Positions 1 to 8,152 of a stretch of 48,445 nt of DNA are shown here, in pieces (positions within the stretch are counted from its first letter, which is position 1; every line of letters starts with the position of its first letter). A model generated the notes under the pieces. It did not search any database, was not told the origin of the DNA, and worked only from the letters and a program-made list of their open reading frames with translations. Origin of the DNA: Gammaproteobacteria bacterium (lineage in GTDB: Bacteria > Pseudomonadota > Gammaproteobacteria > Steroidobacterales > Woeseiaceae); assembly GCA_013151645.1 (NCBI GenBank), contig JAADHU010000077.1, positions 1 to 48,445 of the forward strand. The letters are read 5' to 3'. A program made the position numbers and the translations under genes.

Positions 1-1106
1 GAATTGGTGAAGAATACGAATCCCAGACCGCTCTCCAGGAACACCATCATGCCCGACTGGAAATTACCGTTATTGCCGCCGTGTTCATAGCGAATTCCAT
101 ACGGTGTTGGCTCAATCGCGATACCCAATCCCCACGCTGTCTCACCCGTCAGACGCCGCGTTTCACTGTCCTCCGGAAGCCGAGACTGTTCTTTGAAAAA
201 TTCGTTGCGGAGCTCCGGCCGCAAACCCCGGCCTTCGATCATGCCTGTCATAAACAGTGCGTAGTCCTGGGCATTTGTGTGCAAGCGCCCTGCTGCCCCA
301 AAGGTCAAAGGCGTGTCATCAGGGAAAGAGCGAGGCCAGCGGTCGTCTGCGACCTTCCCTTGTTTATGCCCCGACACTTTGTGTTCACCAATAAACCCGG
401 TTCTTACGAACGCGCTATGTTGCATCCCCAATGGTTTTGCGACCTCCTCCTGAAAAAGATCGTCAATCGTGGTCATATCATTGTTTGTGAGATGCGCTAT
501 AACCTCGGCCAGATAGTTATAGCCTTCGCCTGAGTATCCAAATTCGCCGGGATTGCGCTTCATATACATCGTGCCGCGCTCGATATTCCGTTCAACCGGA
601 GCGGGATCAAACCACCGCCAGTTTGGGAACCCGGTCGTATGACTCAATACCATACGCGCCGTTACGCTACGGTAGCGTGGATCGTACGCCAGTTCTTCCA
701 TTGGCAGGTAAGTGTGCAAAGGCACATCAAGATTCAAGACGCCCTTCCCCACCAGTCGCAACACGAAGTAGGCAAAGACCGGCTTTGACAACGATGCAGC
801 CTCAAAAATTGAATCTTCATCCACGGCACTACCTGTGTCACGATTTGCAATTCCAGTTGCCCGCGTATAAACGATTTCGCCGTCACTAATCACTGCAATG
901 GAAAGGCCTGGCATATCCAGGTCTGCCATTTGCCGATCAACAAATGCGTCCAACTCGGCACGCGCTACAACCGTACCATTCGCAGAAACGAACGATGCTC
1001 GCGCAGCGTCTTCCGTGTTTCGCGTCGTGTCCTTGCTGGCCAACAGTGAACACCCGGGAATCAAGATAAGCGCTGCGAGAATGAAGGGAGATTTCAATCG
1101 ATGCAT
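1..1106 (-). CDS. Serine hydrolase, beta-lactamase/EstB family lipoprotein (3' end cut by window)
   Basis: Translation of the minus strand from the ATG at 1106 stays open to the window edge, giving about 368 residues with no stop, so the C-terminus lies outside. The N-terminus is a lipoprotein signal peptide ending in a lipobox (LIPGCS, Cys at about residue 19), so the enzyme is probably membrane anchored. Penicillin-binding-fold signatures follow in order: nucleophile motif SLSK (inside EAASLSKPV), a Tyr motif (YSGEGY) and the third-motif equivalent HGG (YEHGGNNGNF). This is the beta-lactamase-related serine hydrolase family, which contains esterases and D-aminopeptidases as well as true class C enzymes. 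Antibiotic resistance should not be assumed. It diverges from the carboxylesterase at 1459, so an ester-hydrolysis role is reasonable inference. Confidence 0.85.
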   Translation of the reverse strand, partial: MHRLKSPFILAALILIPGCSLLASKDTTRNTEDAARASFVSANGTVVARAELDAFVDRQMADLDMPGLSIAVISDGEIVYTRATGIANRDTGSAVDEDSIFEAASLSKPVFAYFVLRLVGKGVLNLDVPLHTYLPMEELAYDPRYRSVTARMVLSHTTGFPNWRWFDPAPVERNIERGTMYMKRNPGEFGYSGEGYNYLAEVIAHLTNNDMTTIDDLFQEEVAKPLGMQHSAFVRTGFIGEHKVSGHKQGKVADDRWPRSFPDDTPLTFGAAGRLHTNAQDYALFMTGMIEGRGLRPELRNEFFKEQSRLPEDSETRRLTGETAWGLGIAIEPTPYGIRYEHGGNNGNFQSGMMVFLESGLGFVFFTN

Positions 1107-1458
1107 TCCGGGAACCCTCTAAACGTGCAAAGCAATTAAATTGCGAATTGAGAACAAATGTGAGCTGTCTGCCATTAGATGGTTGAAGAGGAGCGAACGT
1201 TTGCTCAGGATTCTCCAAAGCACTAAAAGTGCCACTCAACAGAGCATCGTGCATAGCCGTAGCGATGTATTGGTATGGCCTTTCTCGGTTGATTTTCGCT
1301 CTGTTCCAGAGGCAGGACCCATCTCCCGACTACTTCGGGTTTTGATTCGCCGATGATGATTGTTACGATAGAGGCACAATGCGTGATCTGGCCAAGCTGT
1401 TCGTTTTCCTACCGACCACTGTCGAAAATCTGAAGCAGCCGGCTGATTCCTGGAGGAA
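1107..1458. promoter_or_regulatory. Divergent intergenic region with GCAATT-A-AATTGC palindrome
   Basis: These 352 bases separate the divergent serine hydrolase and carboxylesterase. A 13-bp inverted repeat with 6-bp arms lies at 1132-1144, just upstream of the minus-strand start, where a repressor site would be expected. A 27-codon open frame (ATG at 1379, TGA at 1460-1462) precedes the esterase, preceded by an AGAGG-like ribosome site. Its stop overlaps the esterase ATG (ATGA at 1459-1462), the usual geometry for translational coupling. No other gene is convincing here. Confidence 0.35.
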
Positions 1459-2993
1459 ATGAAATCGGTCGCTGCACTAAACTGTTTTTCGCCGGCGTAC
1501 TAGTCGCCTATTCGCTCTCCGCAGTCGCCGGACCGATTGCTCAGCTTCAGAATGGCACGGTCGAGGGCACGCTCAATGACGACATTCAGGTCTTCAGGGG
1601 CATTCCCTACGCCGACCCGCCGATCGGTGAACGACGATGGCAACCGCCACTCGCACCAAGCCCTCTGGCAGGACCGATCAAGGCCGTCGAATTCGGACCG
1701 GCTTGCCTTCAGGTGCCCTTTCCGGAGCAGCCCGCACCGGAGATGAGCGAAGATTGCCTGACAATTAACATCTGGACTGCCGATGCCGATGCAGAAAAAC
1801 GCCCGGTGATGGTGTGGATTCACGGCGGCGGTTTCAGGGCAGGTTCTGGCAACATCGCCGGAGAGGTGTTTGCCGCGGAAGGAATAGTACTGGTATCCAT
1901 GAACTACCGACTCGGCCCGCTCGGGTTCTTCGCTCACGAATCACTTGATGCAGGGCAAGCCAATTTCGGCCTGCTCGACATGATCATGGCGCTGGATTGG
2001 GTTCAATCCAATATCGACGGTTTCGGCGGCGATCCCGACAATGTCACCATTTTTGGCGTTTCAGCTGGAGGCATGGCAGTCGACTTGTTAATGGTAAACG
2101 AAAGTGCCGCCGGACTTTTTCATAAAGCCATTGCTCAGAGCGGTTATGCTACCTGGGCGATACCGCGCAGCGACGGCGCCCCGAAACCAGCGCCCCTTGA
2201 AATGGACATGAAATCGGCGCGGCGCGCAGAGTCACTGGCGACAACCTTGATCAGCAAGCTTTCGCAGGCGCCGCAAACCTCATCTATGCTGCGCAGTCTC
2301 GACGGCATCGATTTGGTCAGTGCCCTCGACGGCTTTCAAACCCCTATTGTCGACGGGACATCTCTCAAAGAAGAGTCGGCCGTATTATTCTCGCGTGGCG
2401 AACAACATGACGTACCGTTCATCACTGGGGGTAATAGCTTCGAAGGAAGTGTAATGCCGTATTCCGGGATAACCCTGGATGCGTATGAAAGTTTCTTTGC
2501 AGAAGATCTTTCGGAAGTCCGGCGACTTTACAAGGATGACTATGCCGTCAATCGGAAGCTGGGTCTCCAGCGGATGTTTGGCGACAACCGATACTTGCTG
2601 GCTGCCAGGGTCTTGGGCGCGGGAATGAGAGCATTGCCCTCTCCATCCTGGCTCTATTACATCGACTTCGTGAGCGGCAATCGGATGAACGCACTGCCGG
2701 GAACGCCGCACGGGAGTGACGCGTTTTTTCTGTTCGACGGGCACCTGTCGAAAGATAAATCAGTACGGGATTTATCCGCGCGCCTGAAAAACTACTGGGT
2801 GAACTTCGCCAGAACAGGCGATCCGAACGGGCCCAGGCTCGCCGCATGGCCAGCAAACGACGCAGTTCGCGACTGCTGGCTTGTATTGGGTGACTCGGAT
2901 GCCGCGCAATGCGGGGTTATTGAGGCCAGGCTTGAATTTCTGCAGCATCACTACAGAAAACGTACCCGCGATGTCTTGCAATTCGCCGAATAG
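1459..2993 (+). CDS. Type-B carboxylesterase, secreted, with a frameshift in the signal peptide
   Basis: The protein has the hallmarks of the carboxylesterase/cholinesterase family: an N-terminal FRGIPYADPPIGERRWQPP segment, the oxyanion motif HGGGF, the nucleophile elbow GVSAGG and a catalytic His in GTPHGSDAF. The only well-placed start is ATG 1459, preceded by GGAGG at 1452-1456. That frame hits TAG at 1501 after 14 codons, while the rest of the protein is in the -1 frame and carries a good signal-peptide core (FFAGVLVAYSLSAVAG). The T5 run at 1485-1489 is the obvious slip point: a sixth T would join the two parts into one secreted protein. No ATG lies in the main frame upstream of the catalytic motifs; a GTG at 1713 would discard about 80 conserved residues. 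It is either a one-base loss or a sequence error. A real -1 slip is less likely. Confidence 0.8.
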
Positions 2994-3015
2994 AGGATGT
3001 CTCAGAATACCTGTG

Positions 3016-3558
3016 TCATCCGCCGCCTCTGAATTCTCGTTGGTGAAGCCAGGCCGCATGCCGGGGCGCTTTCCTGGTCCTGGACCACTCTTCAATCATC
3101 GCAGGCGCCACTTCGTGCAACCGCTCCAGATCACCGGGCTGGTCTGTATTGGCTGCCAGCTCCAACCGGTGGCCGTTCGGATCAAAGAAATAAATAGACT
3201 CGAAAATTCCGTGGTCCGTAGGACCCAGGACATCCAATCCGTTGCTTTCCGCCTTCTTCTTGGCAGCCAGTAAAGCAGATATATCTTCCACCTCGAACGC
3301 GATGTGTTGAACCCAGTCCGGCGTGTTCTCATCTCGACCCATTGGTGGTTGCATCGGCAATTCAAAGAACGCCAGGATATTCCCCATACCTGCGTCCAGG
3401 AAAATATGCATATAGGGGTCCGGAGCCTTGGTACTTGGCACCCTGTCTTCAGCAATTGCCAGCACCAGATCCATACCCATTACACGACCGTAGAAATCGA
3501 TAGTCTCTTTCGCGTCCTTACAGCGATAGGCCACATGGTGAATCTTCTTTATGTTCAT
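3016..3558 (-). CDS. VOC-family (glyoxalase/extradiol dioxygenase fold) protein
   Basis: A 180-residue single-chain vicinal-oxygen-chelate protein. The start MNIKKIHHVAYRCKD is a typical first beta strand bearing a metal-ligand His. The HIAFEVED segment near residue 95 and the FDPNGHRLELA segment near residue 130 supply the remaining typical ligand positions (His and Glu). I chose ATG 3558 over an upstream in-frame start because it follows the stop of the DUF2783 gene by two bases and aligns with the family start. It is the last gene of the minus-strand block. VOC members include glyoxalases, ring-cleavage dioxygenases and epimerases. Its position beside a FAD hydroxylase makes a dioxygenase or isomerase step plausible, but the reaction is unknown. 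The C-terminus (about 40 residues, Arg-rich) extends past the usual fold. Confidence 0.85.
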   Translation of the reverse strand: MNIKKIHHVAYRCKDAKETIDFYGRVMGMDLVLAIAEDRVPSTKAPDPYMHIFLDAGMGNILAFFELPMQPPMGRDENTPDWVQHIAFEVEDISALLAAKKKAESNGLDVLGPTDHGIFESIYFFDPNGHRLELAANTDQPGDLERLHEVAPAMIEEWSRTRKAPRHAAWLHQREFRGGG

Positions 3559-3560
3559 AT

Positions 3561-3782
3561 TCAGGATACCTCGTCTCGCCATTGGAGAGTGTTTTCCCGC
3601 GCAATTTCCGCAGCTTCGCGAATTACGTCAGGATCGCCAATATGATTGGCGAGCGTAAAAATAAGCTTCGCGTTCGCGCTCTGGCTCTCTTCCTCGCTCA
3701 ATCCGACATGCATGTCCACTATCTGCTGGTAGACTTCGTCGAAGTCATCAAGATTCGGTTTTCTGCACAAGTATTGGGTCAT
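3561..3782 (-). CDS. DUF2783-family small protein
   Basis: A 73-residue acidic protein with the segments HVGLSEEES, NAKLIF and TLANHIGD, which I recognise as the DUF2783 family of small proteins found next to FAD-dependent aromatic hydroxylases. The start ATG 3782 is preceded by GAGG at a good distance and lies about 10 bases after the FAD monooxygenase stop. The frame is open further upstream, but that part overlaps the monooxygenase. Function is not established; tight linkage suggests an accessory or subunit of the monooxygenase (inference). No signal peptide or membrane segment is visible. Confidence 0.8.
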   Translation of the reverse strand: MTQYLCRKPNLDDFDEVYQQIVDMHVGLSEEESQSANAKLIFTLANHIGDPDVIREAAEIARENTLQWRDEVS

Positions 3783-3792
3783 CGCTGCCTCG

Positions 3793-5451
3793 CTAGTTTC
3801 CAGTCGCCCGTTGCACGGCGTCGCGGATTTTTCCTGAATCAAGCTCACGCCAGCGCGCCGCCACATGCTGGTCCGGACGTATCAGATATACGCCGCCACC
3901 CGCGCCGATACCGTATCTTTCCGCTGCCAGACCCTGCACATCCGTCAGAACGGTTTCGCCCGCGAGCGCATCTTCGCTGACAAAAATACAACTTACCGGG
4001 ATGTCGTCATTGGCCAGCGACTTCAGCTCTTGTTGCTGTTCCACGGTGAACTGGCCTGCACCCGAAAAAATCAAGACCTTGAACTCCCATCCCAGGTGGT
4101 TAAGCAACCAGGACCTCTTGTTTCCGCACATTACCGGCGCGTCCGTGCAGTTTGTTCCAGGCGCTACCCCACCCGTCCATTCGTCCGTGTCGGGCGAGTT
4201 TAAAGGCGAATCGAGATACGGGACAGGCAACGAAAGTCGTCCCGAGTTCACGAATCCTCGCGCAAATTCGTGTGTACTGGACAATTGCAGCACTGCGTCG
4301 CGAAACTGCCGGGAGATCTTGCTTTTCGGAGTTATGAAATCCGTTGACCGCGTAGAGTTCAGTATGTTGATCCTGGCCGCCGGCGATCGCTCTTCATCGT
4401 AGGACTTCAGCAACGAACCGTTTGCCTGACCATTGATAATCAAATCCAGTTTCCAGGCAAGATTGTCCGTGTCCTGGAAACCCGTGTTGGCCCCGCGCGC
4501 ACCGAAAGGGGAGACGATATGTGCAGCGTCGCCGGCAAGGACCACCCTGCCCTGAACCATGCGGTCAACCTGACGGCAATTAAACGTGTAGAGACTTATC
4601 CATTCGAATTCAAACTCGACGTCGTCGCCAAACATGGCCTGAATACGAAGCGTGACATTCTCGGGTTTGACTATCTCATCCCGATCGATATCCCAGCCAA
4701 CTTGAAAGTCGATCCTCCACACATCGTCCGGTTGCTTGTGCAGCAATACTGATTGCGCCGGATTAAAAGGTGGATCGAACCAGAAGTGCCGCTCGGTCGG
4801 ATACTCTTTCTTGAACTTGACGTCGGCGATTAGAAAATTGTCGTGAAAAGTCTCGCCGTCGAAATTCAAGCCGAGCATATTGCGAATCGAGCTGGACGAT
4901 CCGTCACAGGCAATCAGCCAATCAGCCTGAATTTCGTAGTCGCCCTTTGCAGTCTCAATGGTCGCGACGATACCGTCGTCGGCCTCCTCCAATGAGGTCA
5001 GCTTGTTACCCCAACGAATATCGACGTTGTCAAGGGCTTCCAGAGCCTCAATATTGTACTCTTCGTTGTAATATTGCTGGATGTTAATCATCCCCGGCAA
5101 CTTCTGATCCTTCACAGGCGATAGATCGAAACTGTAAACAGGATCTGTCTTATCTCTGAAAAATACGCGTCCTATGTTCCAGCTCACGCCTTTTTCGACC
5201 ATTCGCTCGCCCAGACCCAGACGATCAAGAATCTCGAGTGGACGTCTGGCGTAGCAAAGCGCGCGCGAACCGTCGGTTAGCCGGGAATTCTGGCTGAGCA
5301 ATACAATGCTGTGCCCTCTAAGGCCCAAATCCAATGCACAGGCAAGGCCTATCGGACCGGCGCCGACCACCAGGACGGTTGTACTGTCTACCGTTCCGGT
5401 ATCTACAGCTGCTGGAACTACAGGTTCATATTGTGTTGGAACGTACGGCAT
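3793..5451 (-). CDS. FAD-dependent monooxygenase (class A aromatic hydroxylase type)
   Basis: A 552-residue flavoprotein of the PHBH/UbiH/MhpA fold. The Rossmann GxGxxG is at residues 30-35 (VVGAGPIGLA), the DG motif at about 183-184 (ACDGSSSSIR), and the GD motif at about 307-308 (LAGDAAHIVSPFGARG), which contacts the FAD ribityl chain. Length and a C-terminal thioredoxin-like extension fit the MhpA/phenol-hydroxylase subgroup. These enzymes use NAD(P)H and O2 to hydroxylate aromatic or enolic substrates in the cytoplasm. A GGAAAA ribosome site precedes ATG 5451. It lies between the MBL hydrolase and the DUF2783 gene in the long minus-strand block, so it probably performs an oxygenation in that pathway. 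The substrate cannot be assigned. Confidence 0.92.
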   Translation of the reverse strand: MPYVPTQYEPVVPAAVDTGTVDSTTVLVVGAGPIGLACALDLGLRGHSIVLLSQNSRLTDGSRALCYARRPLEILDRLGLGERMVEKGVSWNIGRVFFRDKTDPVYSFDLSPVKDQKLPGMINIQQYYNEEYNIEALEALDNVDIRWGNKLTSLEEADDGIVATIETAKGDYEIQADWLIACDGSSSSIRNMLGLNFDGETFHDNFLIADVKFKKEYPTERHFWFDPPFNPAQSVLLHKQPDDVWRIDFQVGWDIDRDEIVKPENVTLRIQAMFGDDVEFEFEWISLYTFNCRQVDRMVQGRVVLAGDAAHIVSPFGARGANTGFQDTDNLAWKLDLIINGQANGSLLKSYDEERSPAARINILNSTRSTDFITPKSKISRQFRDAVLQLSSTHEFARGFVNSGRLSLPVPYLDSPLNSPDTDEWTGGVAPGTNCTDAPVMCGNKRSWLLNHLGWEFKVLIFSGAGQFTVEQQQELKSLANDDIPVSCIFVSEDALAGETVLTDVQGLAAERYGIGAGGGVYLIRPDQHVAARWRELDSGKIRDAVQRATGN

Positions 5452-5477
5452 GATTTTTCCTTCAAGCTCGCAAAGAC

Positions 5478-6437
5478 CTAGTCTTGCAGTTTCGCCCAGA
5501 CCTCCCGATCACGTTCCGCGGTCCAGATGCGTGGCCAATCGGTGCCGTCCAACTCATCCCAGAGACGTTGAACGTTAAAGGGCAAACAGTGTTCGAAAAT
5601 CGGCCAGGCGCCGAACTTGGGACTGAGCGCCGCCTGGGTCGCCTCGAACGCCTCTCTGAGTGAACCGCCTCTATCGTGAACCGACCCTACGTTGTCGATC
5701 ATGCCGCCCAGAAACTCACGCGTTTGCTCGATGGCGGCGTCGACAGCATCGCGGCCGCGCACGACCTTGCCCCGACCGCCCACCAATATTTCCGCACCGT
5801 AGGACTTCACTTTGTCGAGAGTGGCTGATCTCCAGTCCATGTGGAACGCGTCTCCCGTATAGAGTGCTGCCTCGGCTTCCACCAGATCGCCTGCAAACAG
5901 GATTTTCTTCCCTGGAAGCCAAACGACAATGTCGCCGGCCGTGTGGCCCCGTCCGCAGTGTTCCAGCACCAGCGAACCACGATCGCCGCCCAGTTCGATC
6001 TCCAGGCGGTCGTTGAATACGATCTCCGGATGCGTAAGGCCAGGAACGGAGCTCGGGTCGCGAAATAACCGGGGCATGCGACCGAGCTCGCTCGCCCAGT
6101 CCTCTTTTCCGCGCTCATTGATCAGGTAACGGGTTTTCTCATGAGCAACAATGCTCTCTGCGTCGAAAGCGGATGCACCGAGTACCCGGACGGCATGGTA
6201 GTGCGACAACACCAGGTATTTGACCGGCTTGTCGGTATAAGCCCGTAGTTTGGCGAGCCAGTCGGCAGCAGCAACCGGCGTTGCACGGGCCTCGAAGGCC
6301 ACGAGAAAATTCTCGCCTTCTATTGCTCCTACGTTCGGGTCGCCTTCGGCGGTTAGTGCGTAGACTCCGTCCGCCAGAATTTCAAGGGTTTCTTCTTTCT
6401 CATCCAGATCTGCGGATGAAGCAAATGACTTCGCCAT
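5478..6437 (-). CDS. MBL-fold metallo-hydrolase with altered metal motif
   Basis: A 319-residue metallo-beta-lactamase-fold protein. It keeps the second-half ligands (GRGHTAGD near residue 165 and FAGDLVE near residue 185) and a late His (EHCLPF). The signature loop reads SHYHAVRVLG where the family normally has HxHxDH followed by G. The two His are present but the Asp and third His positions are Val and Arg, so the second metal site is altered; a mononuclear or different metal centre is likely. It sits between the acyl-CoA synthetase and the FAD monooxygenase, 26 bases from the latter. MBL hydrolases cleave thioesters, lactones or related esters; a pathway hydrolase is the natural reading. 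An AGGAAAA ribosome site supports the start. Confidence 0.88.
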   Translation of the reverse strand: MAKSFASSADLDEKEETLEILADGVYALTAEGDPNVGAIEGENFLVAFEARATPVAAADWLAKLRAYTDKPVKYLVLSHYHAVRVLGASAFDAESIVAHEKTRYLINERGKEDWASELGRMPRLFRDPSSVPGLTHPEIVFNDRLEIELGGDRGSLVLEHCGRGHTAGDIVVWLPGKKILFAGDLVEAEAALYTGDAFHMDWRSATLDKVKSYGAEILVGGRGKVVRGRDAVDAAIEQTREFLGGMIDNVGSVHDRGGSLREAFEATQAALSPKFGAWPIFEHCLPFNVQRLWDELDGTDWPRIWTAERDREVWAKLQD

Positions 6438-6534
6438 AATCTTTTTCCTGCTCCAGTGAATATCAACTACTCAATTTTCGGCTTCCACGTTGTCATCAAG
6501 AACGTGGCTTCAGCCCATCGGCCCTGTATCTGAC

Positions 6535-8103
6535 TTAAACGTCCGTAGCCTGCCGTTCCCTCTCTCGCAATGTGTATTTCTTGAGCTTGCCGGTCGCCGT
6601 CCGCGGCAACTCTGCGACAAATTCGAAGCTCGTTGGACACTTGAAGTGCGCTAACTGTTCGCGGCAGAATTCGGTCAGCTCATCGGCGCCCACTTTGGCC
6701 GCCTCCCGTAACACTACAAAAGCCTTTGGTGTCTCACCCCACTTGTCATTCGGTACGCCGACAACAGCGCAGTCCGAAACGGCAGGGTGCCGGTACAATA
6801 CGTCCTCGATTTCCGGCGAACTGATGTTCTCACCGCCGGAAATAATCACGTCCTTCTTTCTGTCGACGATCTTGATATTGTAGCGCTCGTCCCATACCGC
6901 CATGTCGCCGGTGTGAAAGTAGCCATCGACAATTACCTGGGCTGTTTCTGCCTCCTGTCGCCAGTAGCCGGAGAAAACAACATTCGATCGCGCACATATT
7001 TCGCCAATCGATTCGCCGTCGCGCGCCACGAGGTTGCCCGCGTCATCGAGCAACACAATGTCCACACCTATGCCGGGAATACCGGCACGCGATCGACTTT
7101 GATAGTCATTCGCTGCGGTAACGCTGTCCGGCTGTGATGATGTCAGGAACGGTGCAGTTTCCGTCAGACCGTAGATCTGTATAAAGTGCCAACCAAGCTC
7201 GACTTCAAGCCGCTCGATAAATTTTGCCGGTGGCGGCGCTCCGGCGATCACAAACCGTGGTTGCGTCCGAATGTCATGTGCCTCTTTGCCAGGGTAATCC
7301 AGAATCGTGCGCAAGACAGTCGGCGCCATACAAGCGAACGTTACCCCCTCCTGCTCAATAAGATTGTAAATTGCCCCACCGTCGATTGTGCGCAAGACGA
7401 CGTGCGTTCCGCCCATGCCGGTTAACGCATACACTCCGCCCCAGCCATTGCAGTGAAACATTGGCAGCGTCCAAAGCTCAACGTCATCGTGAGTAACGCG
7501 CAAATGAGCGATAAGGCTGTACGCATTAATATAGCAATTGCGATGCGTCAGCATCACGCCTTTAGGGCGGGCAGTCGTTCCGGACGTATAATTGATCGAG
7601 AGCAGGTCGTTTTCGTCTCTGTCGATCTCTGGCGGTGAAGTATTGGGCATCCCTGCGATTAACTCGTCCCAGTCGACCCAATCATGTTTTGCAACGCCTT
7701 CGCCGCCGCAGACGATCCAGTTTTGGACGGCATCCAGATCCCCGCGGATGCCGTCGATCACATCGGTGAATTCATGGTCAACCAACAGTGTCGTAACCTC
7801 AGCGTGATTCAGGATGTACCGGTAATCCTGGTCGATCAGGCGATAATTGAGCGGCACCAGCACGGCCCCAATCTGACTGGTTGCGTAGAAACTTTCGAGG
7901 AAATAGTGCGAGTTCGGGCTTAACATGCAAACCCGGTCGCTTTTGCCGACGCCCAGGCCAAGCAACGCATTGGACAGCTGATTCACCCGCGCCTGAAACT
8001 CCGCATAGGTGAAACGATCGTCGCCATCGACGATGGCCGTCTTGTCCGGATACAAGCGCGCCGCACGGCGCAAAAAATCATCGATCAACAGCGGTACTTG
8101 CAA
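6535..8103 (-). CDS. AMP-dependent acyl-CoA synthetase/ligase
   Basis: A 522-residue class I adenylate-forming enzyme. It shows the phosphate-binding loop YTSGTTARPKG near residue 170, the YGLTETAP adenine-binding motif near residue 310, the hinge-region segment DRKKDVIISGGENIS and the C-terminal catalytic lysine segment TATGKLKKY. It should activate a carboxylate with ATP and then form a CoA thioester. The start is TTG at 8103, preceded by GGAG seven bases upstream; no better-placed ATG exists. It follows E2 by about 50 bases. Substrate class (medium/long-chain, aromatic or short-chain) is not determinable by eye. In this operon it would feed a carboxylate product back into CoA metabolism. 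Confidence 0.93.
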   Translation of the reverse strand: MQVPLLIDDFLRRAARLYPDKTAIVDGDDRFTYAEFQARVNQLSNALLGLGVGKSDRVCMLSPNSHYFLESFYATSQIGAVLVPLNYRLIDQDYRYILNHAEVTTLLVDHEFTDVIDGIRGDLDAVQNWIVCGGEGVAKHDWVDWDELIAGMPNTSPPEIDRDENDLLSINYTSGTTARPKGVMLTHRNCYINAYSLIAHLRVTHDDVELWTLPMFHCNGWGGVYALTGMGGTHVVLRTIDGGAIYNLIEQEGVTFACMAPTVLRTILDYPGKEAHDIRTQPRFVIAGAPPPAKFIERLEVELGWHFIQIYGLTETAPFLTSSQPDSVTAANDYQSRSRAGIPGIGVDIVLLDDAGNLVARDGESIGEICARSNVVFSGYWRQEAETAQVIVDGYFHTGDMAVWDERYNIKIVDRKKDVIISGGENISSPEIEDVLYRHPAVSDCAVVGVPNDKWGETPKAFVVLREAAKVGADELTEFCREQLAHFKCPTSFEFVAELPRTATGKLKKYTLRERERQATDV

Positions 8104-8152
8104 GATAAGACTCCAGTATTCGAGTATTGCGTCGGCACGTGCAACCAGCGAC

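Noticed and set aside
1-1106. Antibiotic-resistance beta-lactamase
   Set aside because: The motifs fit the broader serine hydrolase family; catabolic context and lack of class-defining features argue against a resistance call.
1141-1356. 71-codon plus-strand frame in the serine hydrolase/esterase gap
   Set aside because: No ribosome site, no recognisable protein character, and it lies over the likely divergent promoters.
1485-1489. Programmed -1 frameshift in the esterase
   Set aside because: There is a slip-prone T5 but no evident downstream stimulatory structure; a base loss or error is simpler. The frameshift itself is kept as a finding.
1713-2993. GTG 1713 as the carboxylesterase start
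   Set aside because: It would remove the conserved FRGIPYADPPIG region and the signal peptide, which are clearly encoded just upstream in the same frame.
3783-3866. Longer start for the DUF2783 protein at 3866
   Set aside because: It overlaps the FAD monooxygenase end; ATG 3782 has a GAGG ribosome site and matches the family start.
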